64,000 nucleotides of DNA from an uncultured Candidatus Melainabacteria bacterium (GCA_934754425.1 CAKVIN010000002.1:1-64000); one strand, 5' to 3'; positions 1-8,575 are shown, counted from the stretch's first letter. Notes: generated by a model not told the origin, from the sequence alone. A program made the numbers and translations.

Positions 1-77
1 GGGATTCGAACCCACGGTGGAATTGCTCCCACACAACCTTTCCAAGATTGCACCTTAAACCTCTCGGACACCCCTCT
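1..77 (-). tRNA. tRNA-Ser(GGA), 3' end cut by the window edge
   Basis: Read on the minus strand, this is a type II tRNA with an acceptor 5' strand at 77-71, a D-arm beginning TCCGAGAGG, and an anticodon stem CAATC/GGTTG around loop TTGGAAA, giving anticodon GGA. A long variable arm follows (GTGGGAGCAATTCCAC region), then a T-loop TTCGAAT. The last acceptor-strand bases and the 3' end lie before base 1. The long variable arm and the GGA anticodon both indicate serine. Confidence 0.93.
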
Positions 78-251
78 TCGCTTTTTTCATTATACTTAAT
101 AATATTTGATTGTAAAGATTTTTATTATTTTTAGAAGGTTTAAGAATAAATCTTATTCTTAAAATTTATGTAAAAAAATGTAAATATCTTTTTTTAAAAA
201 CGCAATATTTTATTTTCATATGTTTTACTGATACTAGAAGGAGTTTGTGTC

Positions 252-635
252 ATGAGCATAGAAGCAAATATACTTGGCAGAATTGATAATCGCAATGTAC
301 AAGTAGAAATTAATTCCTCAAAAGGCAACAGCAAACCTAATTATTACAAAGTCCCGCAGCAAGAAGCTGACGCATTTATCACAGACTATAAAAAATCTGT
401 AAAACGCAATACAATCATCTCAAATATAGGATTCGTTGTTTCAATTTTAGGAGGAACTTTGATAGCCAGTGCGGCTACAAAAAAAATGCAAAATACTGCT
501 TTAAAATGGGTTATTAACATCGGCTCCGGAATTGGCGGAGCAATTGCTTCAATTATTGGATGTAGCGCTTTTTTAAGCAAAGCTCATGAATCTTGTCTAA
601 AAAGACATAACGCAGAACAAATTGAAATTTTTTAA
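252..635 (+). CDS. Small membrane protein, unrecognised
   Basis: A 127-residue protein that I cannot assign to a family. A good ribosome site (AGAAGGAG) lies about 8 bases before the ATG. The first ~55 residues are polar. Two hydrophobic stretches follow: about residues 58-75 (around the GGTLIAS motif) and about 88-108 (a glycine/isoleucine-rich GSGIGGAIASIIG segment). The tail is basic and polar. The glycine-rich second segment resembles membrane-packing helices, but nothing specific can be inferred. It stands alone, between a tRNA-Ser read the other way and the promoter of tRNA-Leu. Confidence 0.75.
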   Translation: MSIEANILGRIDNRNVQVEINSSKGNSKPNYYKVPQQEADAFITDYKKSVKRNTIISNIGFVVSILGGTLIASAATKKMQNTALKWVINIGSGIGGAIASIIGCSAFLSKAHESCLKRHNAEQIEIF

Positions 636-644
636 TCACAATTC

Positions 645-673
645 TTGACAAAAAGCTTTGTTCTTAGTATATT
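645..673 (+). promoter_or_regulatory. Sigma70-type promoter of tRNA-Leu
   Basis: A perfect -35 TTGACA (645-650), a 17-base spacer and a -10 TATATT (668-673) end 14 bases before the first base of the tRNA. Spacing and position are ideal for a stable-RNA promoter. Confidence 0.85.
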
Positions 674-687
674 AAATAATGTTCTAC

Positions 688-769
688 GGGCATGTGGTGG
701 AATGGTAGACACGCTAGTCTTAGGAACTAGTGCGAAAGCGTGGGAGTTCGAGTCTCTTCATGCCCACCA
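688..769 (+). tRNA. tRNA-Leu(UAG)
   Basis: The acceptor stem GGGCATG (688-694) pairs with CATGCCC (759-765), followed by discriminator A and an encoded CCA (767-769). The anticodon stem CTAGT/ACTAG encloses loop CTTAGGA, giving anticodon TAG for CUN leucine codons. The long variable arm fits a type II leucine tRNA. It has its own promoter and a terminator-like hairpin downstream. Confidence 0.97.
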
Positions 770-802
770 TTTTAAGCGGTTATAACTGTTTAAAATATTT
801 TT

Positions 803-829
803 AAAAGGAGCCGTTTAGGCTCTTTTTTA
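803..829 (+). terminator. Intrinsic terminator after tRNA-Leu
   Basis: AGGAGCC and GGCTCTT form a 7-bp stem (one G-T pair) around GTTTA, followed by a T tract. It sits between the tRNA and trpS. Confidence 0.7.
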
Positions 830-860
830 TTGCATAATAATCAAATGGAGAGATATTTTT

Positions 861-1931
861 ATGGGAAAAATTATATTAACCGGTGATAGACCAACAGGAA
901 GATTACATTTAGGTCATTATGTCGGATCTTTAAAGCGCAGAGTTGAACTACAAAATTCCGGTGATTATGAAAATATCTTTATTATGATTGCTGATGCACA
1001 AGCTTTGACTGATAATTTTGATAATCCGGAAAAAGTTAGACAAAATATTTTAGAAGTTGCGCTTGATTATTTATCAGTCGGTCTTGATCCAAAAATCTCA
1101 ACATTATTTATTCAATCTCAAATTGTTGAACTTACAGAATTAACTTTTTATTATATGAATCTTGTAACATTGGCTCGTTTACAACTCAACCCTACTGTTA
1201 AATCAGAAATTCAAATGAGAGATTTTAAATCAAGTATTCCGGTTGGATTTTTGTGTTATCCAATAAGTCAAGCCGCAGATATTACGGCTTTTAATGCCGA
1301 CACAATTCCGGTTGGCGAAGATCAATTGCCTATGATAGAGCAAACACGAGAAATCGTCAGAAAGTTCAATCATATTTACGGAGAAGATGTTTTAGTAGAA
1401 CCAAAAGCGCTTCTTCCTACTAATCAAGTTTGTATGCGTCTTCCTGGAATTGATGGTAAAGCAAAAATGAGCAAATCATTAGGTAATTGCATTTATCTTT
1501 CTGATTCAGCTGAAGATGTTCAAAAGAAAGTTATGAGTATGTATACAGACCCTACTCACTTAAAAGTTTCTGATCCGGGACATATTGAAGGAAATACCGT
1601 ATTTACTTATCTTGATGCTTTCTGCAAGCCGGAACATTTTGAACGCTATTGGAATGATTATTCTTCTCTAGAAGAAGTCAAGGAACATTATCAAAAAGGT
1701 GGCTTAGGCGACGTTAAAGTAAAACGATTCTTGAACAACATTTTAAACGAAGAATTAGAGCCTATTAGAACTCGCAGAAAAGAATTTGAAAAAGATATTA
1801 ATTCTGTATATGAAATTCTTATGTCCGGTAGCTTGAAGGCAAAAGAAGTCGCTGCTAATACTTTGAGCAAAGTTAAACAAGCTATGAAATTAAATTATTT
1901 TGATGACATAAATTTAATAATCAAAAAATAA
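861..1931 (+). CDS. trpS: Tryptophanyl-tRNA synthetase
   Basis: Class I aminoacyl-tRNA synthetase that charges tRNA-Trp in the cytoplasm. The N-terminal Rossmann fold carries the HIGH-type signature as GRLHLGHY (about residues 13-20). The KMSKS loop appears as KAKMSKSLGN (about 201-210). PVGEDQ, the usual nucleotide-binding region, is at about residues 151-156. The length of 356 residues is at the upper end of the bacterial range and typical of the longer bacterial form. The ATG is preceded by a GGAGAGA ribosome site. The gene is monocistronic, between the tRNA-Leu terminator and a strong bidirectional terminator. Confidence 0.97.
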   Translation: MGKIILTGDRPTGRLHLGHYVGSLKRRVELQNSGDYENIFIMIADAQALTDNFDNPEKVRQNILEVALDYLSVGLDPKISTLFIQSQIVELTELTFYYMNLVTLARLQLNPTVKSEIQMRDFKSSIPVGFLCYPISQAADITAFNADTIPVGEDQLPMIEQTREIVRKFNHIYGEDVLVEPKALLPTNQVCMRLPGIDGKAKMSKSLGNCIYLSDSAEDVQKKVMSMYTDPTHLKVSDPGHIEGNTVFTYLDAFCKPEHFERYWNDYSSLEEVKEHYQKGGLGDVKVKRFLNNILNEELEPIRTRRKEFEKDINSVYEILMSGSLKAKEVAANTLSKVKQAMKLNYFDDINLIIKK

Positions 1932-1950
1932 AATTTGTTATTATAATAAA

Positions 1951-1987
1951 AAACAAAGATATTTGGTTAGTAAAATATCTTTGTTTT
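1951..1987. terminator. Bidirectional intrinsic terminator
   Basis: AAACAAAGATATTT (1951-1964) pairs with AAATATCTTTGTTT (1973-1986) and is flanked by A and T runs. It lies between the convergent trpS and YkgJ-family genes and can serve both strands. Confidence 0.85.
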
Positions 1988-2004
1988 TTTGTTTAAAATT
2001 CTTT

Positions 2005-2607
2005 TTAATTTTCTTCTTCACGAAGCCATTCTATTAAAGGTTTATCATCACCGAAAAATATGTTAAAATTCTTTTCTATTTTGGGGCTACGCAAAAATTT
2101 TCTATCAATATTATATGCGACAGGCTCTGTTCCATCTTGAGCTTTTTTACATATTGTTTGTGTTGTTTTATCGTAAACATTTGCATAGTTCAAATTTAAA
2201 CTTACGCAAAAAGGCATTCTTTTTTTTCCTTTTTCATTATAAGAAATAAGTCCAAAAGCTCTACAAATAATTGCTCTTGCTTTATAAACAGTACATTTGT
2301 CATCTACTAAAAAAGGACAAGAATACATTTTTGAACGCTCTTTTTCTAATAAATCTGCAATATTTTCGTTAACCTTATCTTTAATTTCATCTGGTAATTC
2401 ATTAAAACAAAGCATAAGATTAACATATTCTAATTCTGAAATAGGATATTCACCTTCCTTGCAACAATAAGCGCAACCTTCTTTACATTTTATAAAAGGT
2501 TTTTGAGCTTCAAACATTTTTGCAAGCTTTTTATCTAAAAAATCAAGATATTCTCTATAGCGGATTATCATTTTTTGCCTTATTTCTTTTTGCTTTAATT
2601 TCTTCAC
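2005..2607 (-). CDS. YkgJ-family cysteine-cluster protein
   Basis: A 200-residue protein with the CxxxCxxCC-type cluster (CKEGCAYCC, about residues 41-49) followed by more cysteines (CPFL, CTVY, CRAFG). This pattern defines the YkgJ/Fe-S or zinc-chelating family (PF03692), whose role is not settled. The N-terminus is basic and helical. The listed start overlaps the upstream YihY gene by 53 bases. A second Met at residue 13 would shorten the overlap, and the true start is uncertain. It is the last gene of a three-gene operon with YihY and NrnA, and it ends before a shared terminator. Confidence 0.85.
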   Translation of the reverse strand: MKKLKQKEIRQKMIIRYREYLDFLDKKLAKMFEAQKPFIKCKEGCAYCCKEGEYPISELEYVNLMLCFNELPDEIKDKVNENIADLLEKERSKMYSCPFLVDDKCTVYKARAIICRAFGLISYNEKGKKRMPFCVSLNLNYANVYDKTTQTICKKAQDGTEPVAYNIDRKFLRSPKIEKNFNIFFGDDKPLIEWLREEEN

Positions 2608-3445
2608 ATCTTTCTAATTTATCATACAATTGAGAATTAATTTCTCCACCTATCAAAATCAAGATGGAAGTATAGTATAACCAAACCATTAGCACGGCAA
2701 AGCCACCAATAGTTCCGTAAACAAAGTTATAAGTATGTAAATTATTGATATAAACAGAAAAACCCCACGAGCCTAACAACCAAGATATACTAAAGAATAA
2801 AGTTCCAGGAAGTGCACTACGTCTTCTAATTCTTTCTTGTCCACCTAAATTTGGAAGAATATAGTAATGCAAATATGCCATAATATATAGAGCAACAAAA
2901 GCAATCGGCCAACGAATTAATAACATAATATTTCCGGTATGAACAGTAAAACCGGTATATGTAATTAAAAATTTAATAATAACTTTACCAAAAATAATTA
3001 AGTTAATACTTAAAAATAGAACCAGCGCATTAACAAATACCATCACCAATGACAATAATCTTGTATATAAAAAAGAACGTGTTTCTTCCACCTTATAAGC
3101 TCGATTTAATCCTTTTAAAACAATTGCCAATGCATTTGTTGAAAGCATTACTGTTACACAAAAGCCGAAAGTTGCAACTAAACCACCTTTTGTAAAAAAC
3201 CAAACTTCATTTAAAACTGTTTCTATAAGCTCAATAACATCGCCCGGCATAACTTGTTGTAAAAAAACAATTAATGGATTCATAAAAGAATGCTTACCAA
3301 GCCACCCAAAAAGTGCTGTTAAAAACAACATAAATGGGAAAATACCAATTACAAGCATAAAGCCCATTTCGGCAGCCATTCCAAAAAAATCATTCTCAAC
3401 AACAGAATTTATTATATTTCTTAATGTTTTAAATCTAAATTTCAC
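2555..3445 (-). CDS. YihY/BrkB-family inner-membrane protein
   Basis: A polytopic membrane protein of 296 residues with about six hydrophobic segments: near residues 20-45, 95-115, 135-160, 175-200, 210-235 and 240-265. The GSWGFSVYI and YGTIGGFAVLMVWLYYTS segments near the C-terminus are hallmarks of the YihY/BrkB family (once misannotated as RNase BN). The molecular function of the family is unclear. The start ATG overlaps the stop of NrnA by 4 bases, so translation is probably coupled. The C-terminus is basic and cytoplasmic and is overlapped by the downstream YkgJ gene. Confidence 0.9.
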   Translation of the reverse strand: MKFRFKTLRNIINSVVENDFFGMAAEMGFMLVIGIFPFMLFLTALFGWLGKHSFMNPLIVFLQQVMPGDVIELIETVLNEVWFFTKGGLVATFGFCVTVMLSTNALAIVLKGLNRAYKVEETRSFLYTRLLSLVMVFVNALVLFLSINLIIFGKVIIKFLITYTGFTVHTGNIMLLIRWPIAFVALYIMAYLHYYILPNLGGQERIRRRSALPGTLFFSISWLLGSWGFSVYINNLHTYNFVYGTIGGFAVLMVWLYYTSILILIGGEINSQLYDKLERCEEIKAKRNKAKNDNPL

Positions 3446-4389
3446 AGTTTTATTTCTCTTAACAACTTATTGACCGCATCTTTAACCGAAGCTTTTATTG
3501 TACATCCGGCTGCAAAAGTATGTCCTCCGCCACCAAAAGCTGAACAAATTTCTGCAACATCAACGGATTTGCTTCTCATTGAAATTTTTGTTAACCTTGA
3601 ATCAACTTCTTTTGCAACAAAAGATACTTCTGTTGATTCTATAGCTCTTAATGTTTCTGCAATTCCGTCTGTATAATCATCACCAGCTGAAAACTTTTCT
3701 AAATCTTTTTTGAACACAGTTGTATAAGCAATTTTATTATCATTCAAAAAAGTTGCTTTATTTACGCAATAATTCTGAAACATTACAAAATTTTTAGTCT
3801 TTGTTTCATAACATTTTTTATAAATAATATTCGGAACAATTCCGGTTTCTACCAAATCTGCAGCAGCTCTAAATGTTGCAGCTGAAGTATTTTCAAAACG
3901 GAAATTACCGGTATCAGTCATAATTGCAGTATATAAGCAAATTGCAGCATCCTTATCTATTTCCCAATTATTTTTTTTGAAATAATTGAATAATACTTCT
4001 CCACAAGAACTTGCTTCGGGTTCTATAATTTGATAATCACCAAATTTTGGGTTTGTCTTATGATGATCAATATTGACAGTACATTTAGCTTTATCAAAAA
4101 GAATTTTTGAATCCATAACACGGTCTATTGCTGCAACATCCAGTGTTATTACTAAATCATAAACAAGCGATTTATCAAAATATCTTTCTGCATGTTCAAT
4201 ATTTGGCAAAAACTTATAGTTATACGGAATATTTGATACAACATTCATATCTGCCTTGATTTTAAAGCGTCTATAAATCATGTTATACATTGCACACATA
4301 GAACCAAGAGTGTCACCATCAGGGTTCATGTGAGATAATAGTAGTATCTTTCTTGAAGATTTTATGATATCATCTAAATTACAATTCAT
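3442..4389 (-). CDS. nrnA: DHH-family oligoribonuclease/PAP phosphatase NrnA
   Basis: A 315-residue member of the DHH/DHHA1 superfamily. It degrades nanoRNA and/or dephosphorylates phosphoadenosine phosphate. Visible motifs are SHMNPDGDTLGS near residue 20 (motif I, metal ligands), a central Asp in the ITLDVAA strand, the DHH motif in IDHHKTN, and the C-terminal GGGGHTFAAGC substrate loop of DHHA1. It is the first gene of the operon with YihY and YkgJ. It is divergent from the DciA-like gene, with only about 21 bases between the two starts. Confidence 0.93.
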   Translation of the reverse strand: MNCNLDDIIKSSRKILLLSHMNPDGDTLGSMCAMYNMIYRRFKIKADMNVVSNIPYNYKFLPNIEHAERYFDKSLVYDLVITLDVAAIDRVMDSKILFDKAKCTVNIDHHKTNPKFGDYQIIEPEASSCGEVLFNYFKKNNWEIDKDAAICLYTAIMTDTGNFRFENTSAATFRAAADLVETGIVPNIIYKKCYETKTKNFVMFQNYCVNKATFLNDNKIAYTTVFKKDLEKFSAGDDYTDGIAETLRAIESTEVSFVAKEVDSRLTKISMRSKSVDVAEICSAFGGGGHTFAAGCTIKASVKDAVNKLLREIKL

Positions 4390-4410
4390 AGATAAATCAT
4401 AACATAAACA

Positions 4411-4740
4411 ATGAAAAAAGTTCTTTATACAGATTTTGAAGGAGTAGATACCGTAATAAGCGCAATGATGGATAATCCACAGCTTAAAAAAGCTATTACG
4501 CGTACTAATTTATGCAATTTTTGGGATAAAATTCTTCCGCAAAAATTCAAAGGCAAATCTAAACCTTATTCAATGCTCCCCGGAGGAGTAATGGTTATTG
4601 CATGCCAAAATCCGATTGTAGCACAGGAGCTTTCTTTATATAAAGTTATTCTTCTAAAAAAATTTGAACCGTATATAAAATCTTTAAAAATGCGAGTTCT
4701 TGATTTTAAATTTGACCCCAAAAAATGGATTCAAGATTAG
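4411..4740 (+). CDS. DUF721/DciA-like protein
   Basis: A 109-residue protein that fits the DUF721/DciA fold. It has an N-terminal helix, a W-containing segment (NFWDKILP) at about residues 37-44, then a strand-rich region LPGGVMVIACQNPIVAQEL matching the G-x-L-x-V...WAxEL pattern. A final helix and strand follow. DciA proteins bind DNA and load or assist the replicative helicase in bacteria without DnaC. Assignment rests on pattern only. It is divergent from NrnA and convergent with the next gene, with only 5 bases between the stops. Confidence 0.65.
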   Translation: MKKVLYTDFEGVDTVISAMMDNPQLKKAITRTNLCNFWDKILPQKFKGKSKPYSMLPGGVMVIACQNPIVAQELSLYKVILLKKFEPYIKSLKMRVLDFKFDPKKWIQD

Positions 4741-4745
4741 ATTTC

Positions 4746-5576
4746 TTATCCTTCTGAAACAGGCGCAATTGTTCCCAATAAATAAGCATAAACATGAAGG
4801 CTATATAAATACATAAAAGTTGAAATTATGCCTATCATAACATACACAAGAGGATTTTCTTGAGGAGATAATTGCATTACTATCATAAAAAAATAATTTA
4901 ATAAATAAATAATACCTGTATTTAATAAATAAAAAATTACAAATAAAATTAAATTTTTTATATATTGAAGAGGATAACTATCAATCAAATAAAATGCTTT
5001 TGGGAAATTCCAGACAGCAAATACGGAATCTTGTTTAGCATAATTCCATAACAACGCAGGTAATGCAATAAAAAGCATAACCAAAACAATACCACAAGAA
5101 ACTTGATATACAACACTAAGTCCTTCAATATACTCTACATCAAAATTAAATGCTGGCGTAGTTAACACAGACGTATATATAACTAATACAAATGGTAGCA
5201 TCATCATTATTGTGGCTACAATAGATGCAAGTCCTCGCCATAAAAATCTTATAACATTAAATTTTGGTAAATCTATAAAAAATCTTTCTTTTATTTTACC
5301 TGAATAAACATTACTGGCTGAAATATCCCAATTTCTAGAAATTATATTAGATGTTAATTCCCAAAAATAACCTTGAATTATCAAACTTGTGAAAAAACAA
5401 ACAACTGTAAACAATATATTTAAAATTTGACCATTTAAAAAAGTAAATTCTATTACATTTGTACTAAAAAGCAAGCCAATTAAAATTAATAACGCAACTA
5501 TAAGAGTTAAACACAGTTGTAAAAATCTTTTTTTAAAATCTTTATTCCTAAACATCCAAACTAAAGGTTCTAACAA
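4746..5576 (-). CDS. DUF4013-like polytopic membrane protein
   Basis: A 276-residue protein with about six hydrophobic segments: residues ~20-40, 48-70, 112-140, 155-180, 205-230 and 240-265. The N-terminal MLEPLVWMFRNKDF with a short amphipathic lead and the repeated long helices recall the DUF4013 family, whose function is unknown. This is a low-certainty family call. It lies 23 bases after the second ExbD gene and on the same strand, so it is probably the last gene of the TonB/ExbB/ExbD transcription unit. Confidence 0.55.
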   Translation of the reverse strand: MLEPLVWMFRNKDFKKRFLQLCLTLIVALLILIGLLFSTNVIEFTFLNGQILNILFTVVCFFTSLIIQGYFWELTSNIISRNWDISASNVYSGKIKERFFIDLPKFNVIRFLWRGLASIVATIMMMLPFVLVIYTSVLTTPAFNFDVEYIEGLSVVYQVSCGIVLVMLFIALPALLWNYAKQDSVFAVWNFPKAFYLIDSYPLQYIKNLILFVIFYLLNTGIIYLLNYFFMIVMQLSPQENPLVYVMIGIISTFMYLYSLHVYAYLLGTIAPVSEG

Positions 5577-5599
5577 GACGTCCTCCGCACATTATTTAA

Positions 5600-5977
5600 T
5601 TACCTTGCAAGAGAAATGCTAGTTACCCCAACATTTCTTGCACTATCCATCAATTTAACAACTGCTCCATGATTAGCATTTTCATCAACTTGAATTAATA
5701 ACCCATCCGGATAATCTTTAATATGCTGAGAAACAACATTCTCTAGTTCATCAACCTTAACCTCTTGATTATCAAAAATATATTTATCATCATCTGTTAC
5801 ACTAAAATTCATAATTTTAGAATCTTTTGCAATTTGCTCTTGATTTACAACCTCAGGAACAGCAAGATTCAAACCTTGTTGGTCAAGAAGTGGTGCTACA
5901 ACCATCATTATAATCAACAATACCAGAAAAATATCTGTCAAAGGTGTTATATTTATTTCATTAAAACTATCACGCAT
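5600..5977 (-). CDS. exbD: ExbD/TolR-family protein (second copy)
   Basis: A 125-residue single-pass inner-membrane protein that couples proton flow through ExbB-type channels to TonB. It has a short cytoplasmic N-terminus, then one transmembrane helix beginning LTDIFLVLL with the family's conserved membrane Asp. A periplasmic ~95-residue domain ending NVGVTSISLA follows. The first ~30 residues are nearly identical to the neighbouring ExbD, while the periplasmic domain is diverged. The start overlaps the stop of the first copy by one base (TAATG), so the two are translationally coupled. Confidence 0.93.
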   Translation of the reverse strand: MRDSFNEINITPLTDIFLVLLIIMMVVAPLLDQQGLNLAVPEVVNQEQIAKDSKIMNFSVTDDDKYIFDNQEVKVDELENVVSQHIKDYPDGLLIQVDENANHGAVVKLMDSARNVGVTSISLAR

Positions 5978-6483
5978 TATTCACTCCAATTATCATATTG
6001 ATTATCTTGTGGCATTGGTGTACTTGCACCGGAAATCATATTAGAAGATTGACCTTCTTCTAATTGTTTTTGTTCCTTTTTATTGAGCGGTTCTCCTGCA
6101 ACAATCAACTTTTTATAATGAGCATCCTGAGCCGCATCCATAATATCCATAATTACGGAACTTTTAACCTTTTCATCCGCTTTAACTACGACTTCTGCAT
6201 TTTCATTCTGACCTTTTAAAGCCTCTAAATCCGCCGTAAGCATACCTACAGAAGAACGCTTGTCACCAACATACACAGTTCCGTCTTTTGTAACAGAAAC
6301 AGTTACTTTACCTTGCTCTATAGAAGTCCCACTATTAACTTCCGGTACAGAAATTGTATTGTCTACAGACTGAAAAGTCGGCGCAACAACCATCATTATA
6401 ATTAACAATACCAAAAAGATATCCGTAAGCGGTGTAATATTTATTTCTGTAAATAATGCTTTTTTACCTGATTTTATAGCCAT
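5977..6483 (-). CDS. exbD: ExbD/TolR-family protein (first copy)
   Basis: A 168-residue ExbD with the same N-terminal INITPLTDIFLVLLIIMMVV region as the next gene. The conserved Asp lies at the start of the single membrane helix. The periplasmic domain ends at about residue 130 (KKLIVAGEP). It is followed by a polar tail of about 35 residues rich in Glu, Gln, Asn and Ser that is absent from the sister copy. Two different ExbD subunits beside one ExbB suggest a hetero-oligomeric motor or two partner systems. A repeat element separates it from exbB upstream. Confidence 0.93.
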   Translation of the reverse strand: MAIKSGKKALFTEINITPLTDIFLVLLIIMMVVAPTFQSVDNTISVPEVNSGTSIEQGKVTVSVTKDGTVYVGDKRSSVGMLTADLEALKGQNENAEVVVKADEKVKSSVIMDIMDAAQDAHYKKLIVAGEPLNKKEQKQLEEGQSSNMISGASTPMPQDNQYDNWSE

Positions 6484-6498
6484 AGCTTTTCCTTTTTT

Positions 6499-6621
6499 GA
6501 CGTCGTTAAGTCTTCAAATCGTTAAGACGTTAAGTTCATTATAGATTTTTATTTAACATAAGTTTCGTTATAAATTTTGATACGAACTTAACGACTTAAA
6601 GTCCTAACGACCTAGCGACTT
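6499..6621. repeat. Inverted octamer-array element, copy A
   Basis: About 123 bases between exbB and exbD. The left arm is a run of degenerate octamers GTCGTTAA/GTCTTCAA/ATCGTTAA/GACGTTAA. An AT-rich centre follows, then the right arm runs TTAACGAC/TTAAAGTC/CTAACGAC/CTAGCGAC. The arms are reverse complements of each other, so the element can fold into a long hairpin. The same element, inverted, occurs at 56920-57045 with matching ends (GACGTC... and ...CTAGCGACTT). Confidence 0.88.
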
Positions 6622-6623
6622 CC

Positions 6624-7271
6624 TTATAATGCCACACTAGATTGTGACTTTAATTGATTTTCTTCTTCTGAATCTACAAAACTTAAGAACAATAATTTGA
6701 TTAATTGGAAATCATCTTCAAATCTTCTTACTGTAGATTGGAATGTGTTGTAACAAACTACTGCAACAATAGCAACCCCCAAACCAAATGCTGTAGCAAT
6801 CAAAGCTGAACCAATACCCATTGCAACTGCAGCTGATTGATTACCTTGAGAAGCTAAATCTTGGAATGTATACAAAATTCTTACAACTGTACCGAACAAA
6901 CCTAAGAACGGAGCTACACCACCTATGGTACCTAATATTGTTAATCTGTGTTCAAGTTTTCTTGTAGCTAAAGCTGAAGCGATATCAAAAGATCTTGAAA
7001 AGCCTTTTTTCTGTTCTGATAAAATTCTAACCCCTTCTTCTGTAACTTCACCGATAATTCCGCCACATTGAACTGCAAGATTTTGTGCACCCATAAGATT
7101 ATTTTTTGCTAATTCTTTTTGTAATCTTGGAATAAATTCAATTACATTTCTCTTGTTTGCATTATAAAACGCAGCTCTGTCAATAGCTACAGCAACTGTT
7201 AAAATTGCGCACACAAGAATTGGTAACAATACCGGCCAATCTAATTGAATTGAATGTAATAATAGTTCCAT
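6624..7271 (-). CDS. exbB: MotA/TolQ/ExbB proton-channel protein
   Basis: A 215-residue inner-membrane protein with the three-helix ExbB topology: a first helix at about residues 14-32, then a cytoplasmic domain. Two long helices follow at about 108-135 (GTIGGVAPFLGLFGTV, the canonical signature) and about 148-175 (AMGIGSALIATAFGLGVAI). It forms the ion channel that, with ExbD, energises TonB. It lies between the TonB-like gene upstream and two ExbD genes downstream, all on the minus strand. Confidence 0.95.
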   Translation of the reverse strand: MELLLHSIQLDWPVLLPILVCAILTVAVAIDRAAFYNANKRNVIEFIPRLQKELAKNNLMGAQNLAVQCGGIIGEVTEEGVRILSEQKKGFSRSFDIASALATRKLEHRLTILGTIGGVAPFLGLFGTVVRILYTFQDLASQGNQSAAVAMGIGSALIATAFGLGVAIVAVVCYNTFQSTVRRFEDDFQLIKLLFLSFVDSEEENQLKSQSSVAL

Positions 7272-7312
7272 TTTTATATCCTCATTTTCTCTATTTTCGT
7301 TTCTTATTTTTA

Positions 7313-7329
7313 TTAGGGTAAAACCCTAA
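7313..7329 (-). promoter_or_regulatory. Small intercistronic hairpin upstream of exbB
   Basis: TTAGGGT and ACCCTAA form a 7-bp stem with an AAA loop in the ~95-base gap between the TonB-like gene and exbB. It has no T tract, so it is more likely an mRNA processing or stability element than a terminator. Function is not established. Confidence 0.35.
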
Positions 7330-7366
7330 CCTACATTCCTTATTTTTTGAGTGAAAAATTTCCGCT

Positions 7367-8575
7367 CTAATATCTTGATGCATTGAATACGTTATAATCA
7401 AATGTAAACTGAATATCAATGCTTTGTCCTTTAAAATCTACCGGTAATGGTCTGAACGGAGCTGTCAATTCTACAGCTTTTAATGCAGCTTGATCTGCCG
7501 TTGGCATGCCGGATGATTTTTGAACTCTACTTGAAAGCAATCTACCATCTTTTGCTATCTTAAATAACAATACTACTCGTTTGCTTTCATTACCCTTCGG
7601 AGGATCCCAATTAAGTTTTATTCTACGTTGAAGCTCCCTCATATAAGGACCAAAATCAGGTTCTCTAAGAGCATCAATTCCAGGAGCACCGCCTCCACCT
7701 CCAGGATTACCATGATTTCCTGAACCGCCGGTACCTCTACCTAATTGACCGCTACCTCCTCCTACTGAAGGTGATAATGATGGTCTTGGAGCGTATGAAC
7801 TACCATGTGAACTACTTCCACTTCCGGAAGAAGAACCTCCATACTTCGCACCTGTTGGAGCTGATGTACCACCTATAGGACCGGTTGATAATGTTTTACC
7901 GACTGGAGCACCTTTAGGAGCTGCCACTGTAAACGCTGAAGACGGTTTTGCTACAGGTGCCGGAGATGACACAGGTCTAGCAGATGGTCTTGCAGTTGGT
8001 GGTGCAGGTTTTGCCGGTGAAGGTCTGCTCTGCGTAGTATTCTGAGCAGGTTTTTGAGTAGGCTTTACACTCTGTTTTTGAGCTTTTTGCTGTGCATGTT
8101 TCGTTGGCTGCATTTTATGAGCCTGTTGCACTTGTTTTTGTTGTTTTTTTATTAATTTATTTGCGCTTGCAGCTGCTGCAGACGGTTTTGAAGGTTTGCT
8201 TGGCGCTGGAGAAGGCATTGATACCTTACGTTTTGGGTCATTTACTCCACCGCTTCTTGAATTCATATCAGAACGATTTTTTGTCTTAGGATTTCTTGGA
8301 GTTGCCTCTTTATCAACCAATACAAACTCGATATCCTTTTTTAACTGTACGTCCGGTTTTTTAAACAAGCTTAAATTAATTCCCATCAAAGCTAGTGCTA
8401 TTGTAATTAACCAAATTAACAGCACTACTGCCGGATGTAAGGCAGTTGATATTGCTAATGATTTTTCAAAAGGTATAACTTCCGGTTTACTTGTAACAAT
8501 AGTTGGAAGGCTATATTCTTTTAAATTTTCGTCCTCGTCGTCTAGTATAAAACTTTTTTTACTAATTAATGACAC
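7367..8575 (-). CDS. tonB: TonB-family energy transducer
   Basis: A 402-residue protein. A cytoplasmic N-terminus of about 45 residues is followed by one membrane helix (about 47-70, VVLLIWLITIALALMGI). A long Pro/Ala/Ser/Lys/Gln linker (about 110-230) and a Gly/Ser-rich stretch (about 230-300) come next. The C-terminal ~90 residues form a TonB-C domain: YMRELQRRIKLNWDPP, then VLLFKIAKDGRL and SSGMPTADQAALKAVE. It should span the periplasm and pull on outer-membrane transporters. No TonB-dependent receptor gene is in the window. It heads the exbB-exbD-exbD unit. Confidence 0.92.
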   Translation of the reverse strand: MSLISKKSFILDDEDENLKEYSLPTIVTSKPEVIPFEKSLAISTALHPAVVLLIWLITIALALMGINLSLFKKPDVQLKKDIEFVLVDKEATPRNPKTKNRSDMNSRSGGVNDPKRKVSMPSPAPSKPSKPSAAAASANKLIKKQQKQVQQAHKMQPTKHAQQKAQKQSVKPTQKPAQNTTQSRPSPAKPAPPTARPSARPVSSPAPVAKPSSAFTVAAPKGAPVGKTLSTGPIGGTSAPTGAKYGGSSSGSGSSSHGSSYAPRPSLSPSVGGGSGQLGRGTGGSGNHGNPGGGGGAPGIDALREPDFGPYMRELQRRIKLNWDPPKGNESKRVVLLFKIAKDGRLLSSRVQKSSGMPTADQAALKAVELTAPFRPLPVDFKGQSIDIQFTFDYNVFNASRY

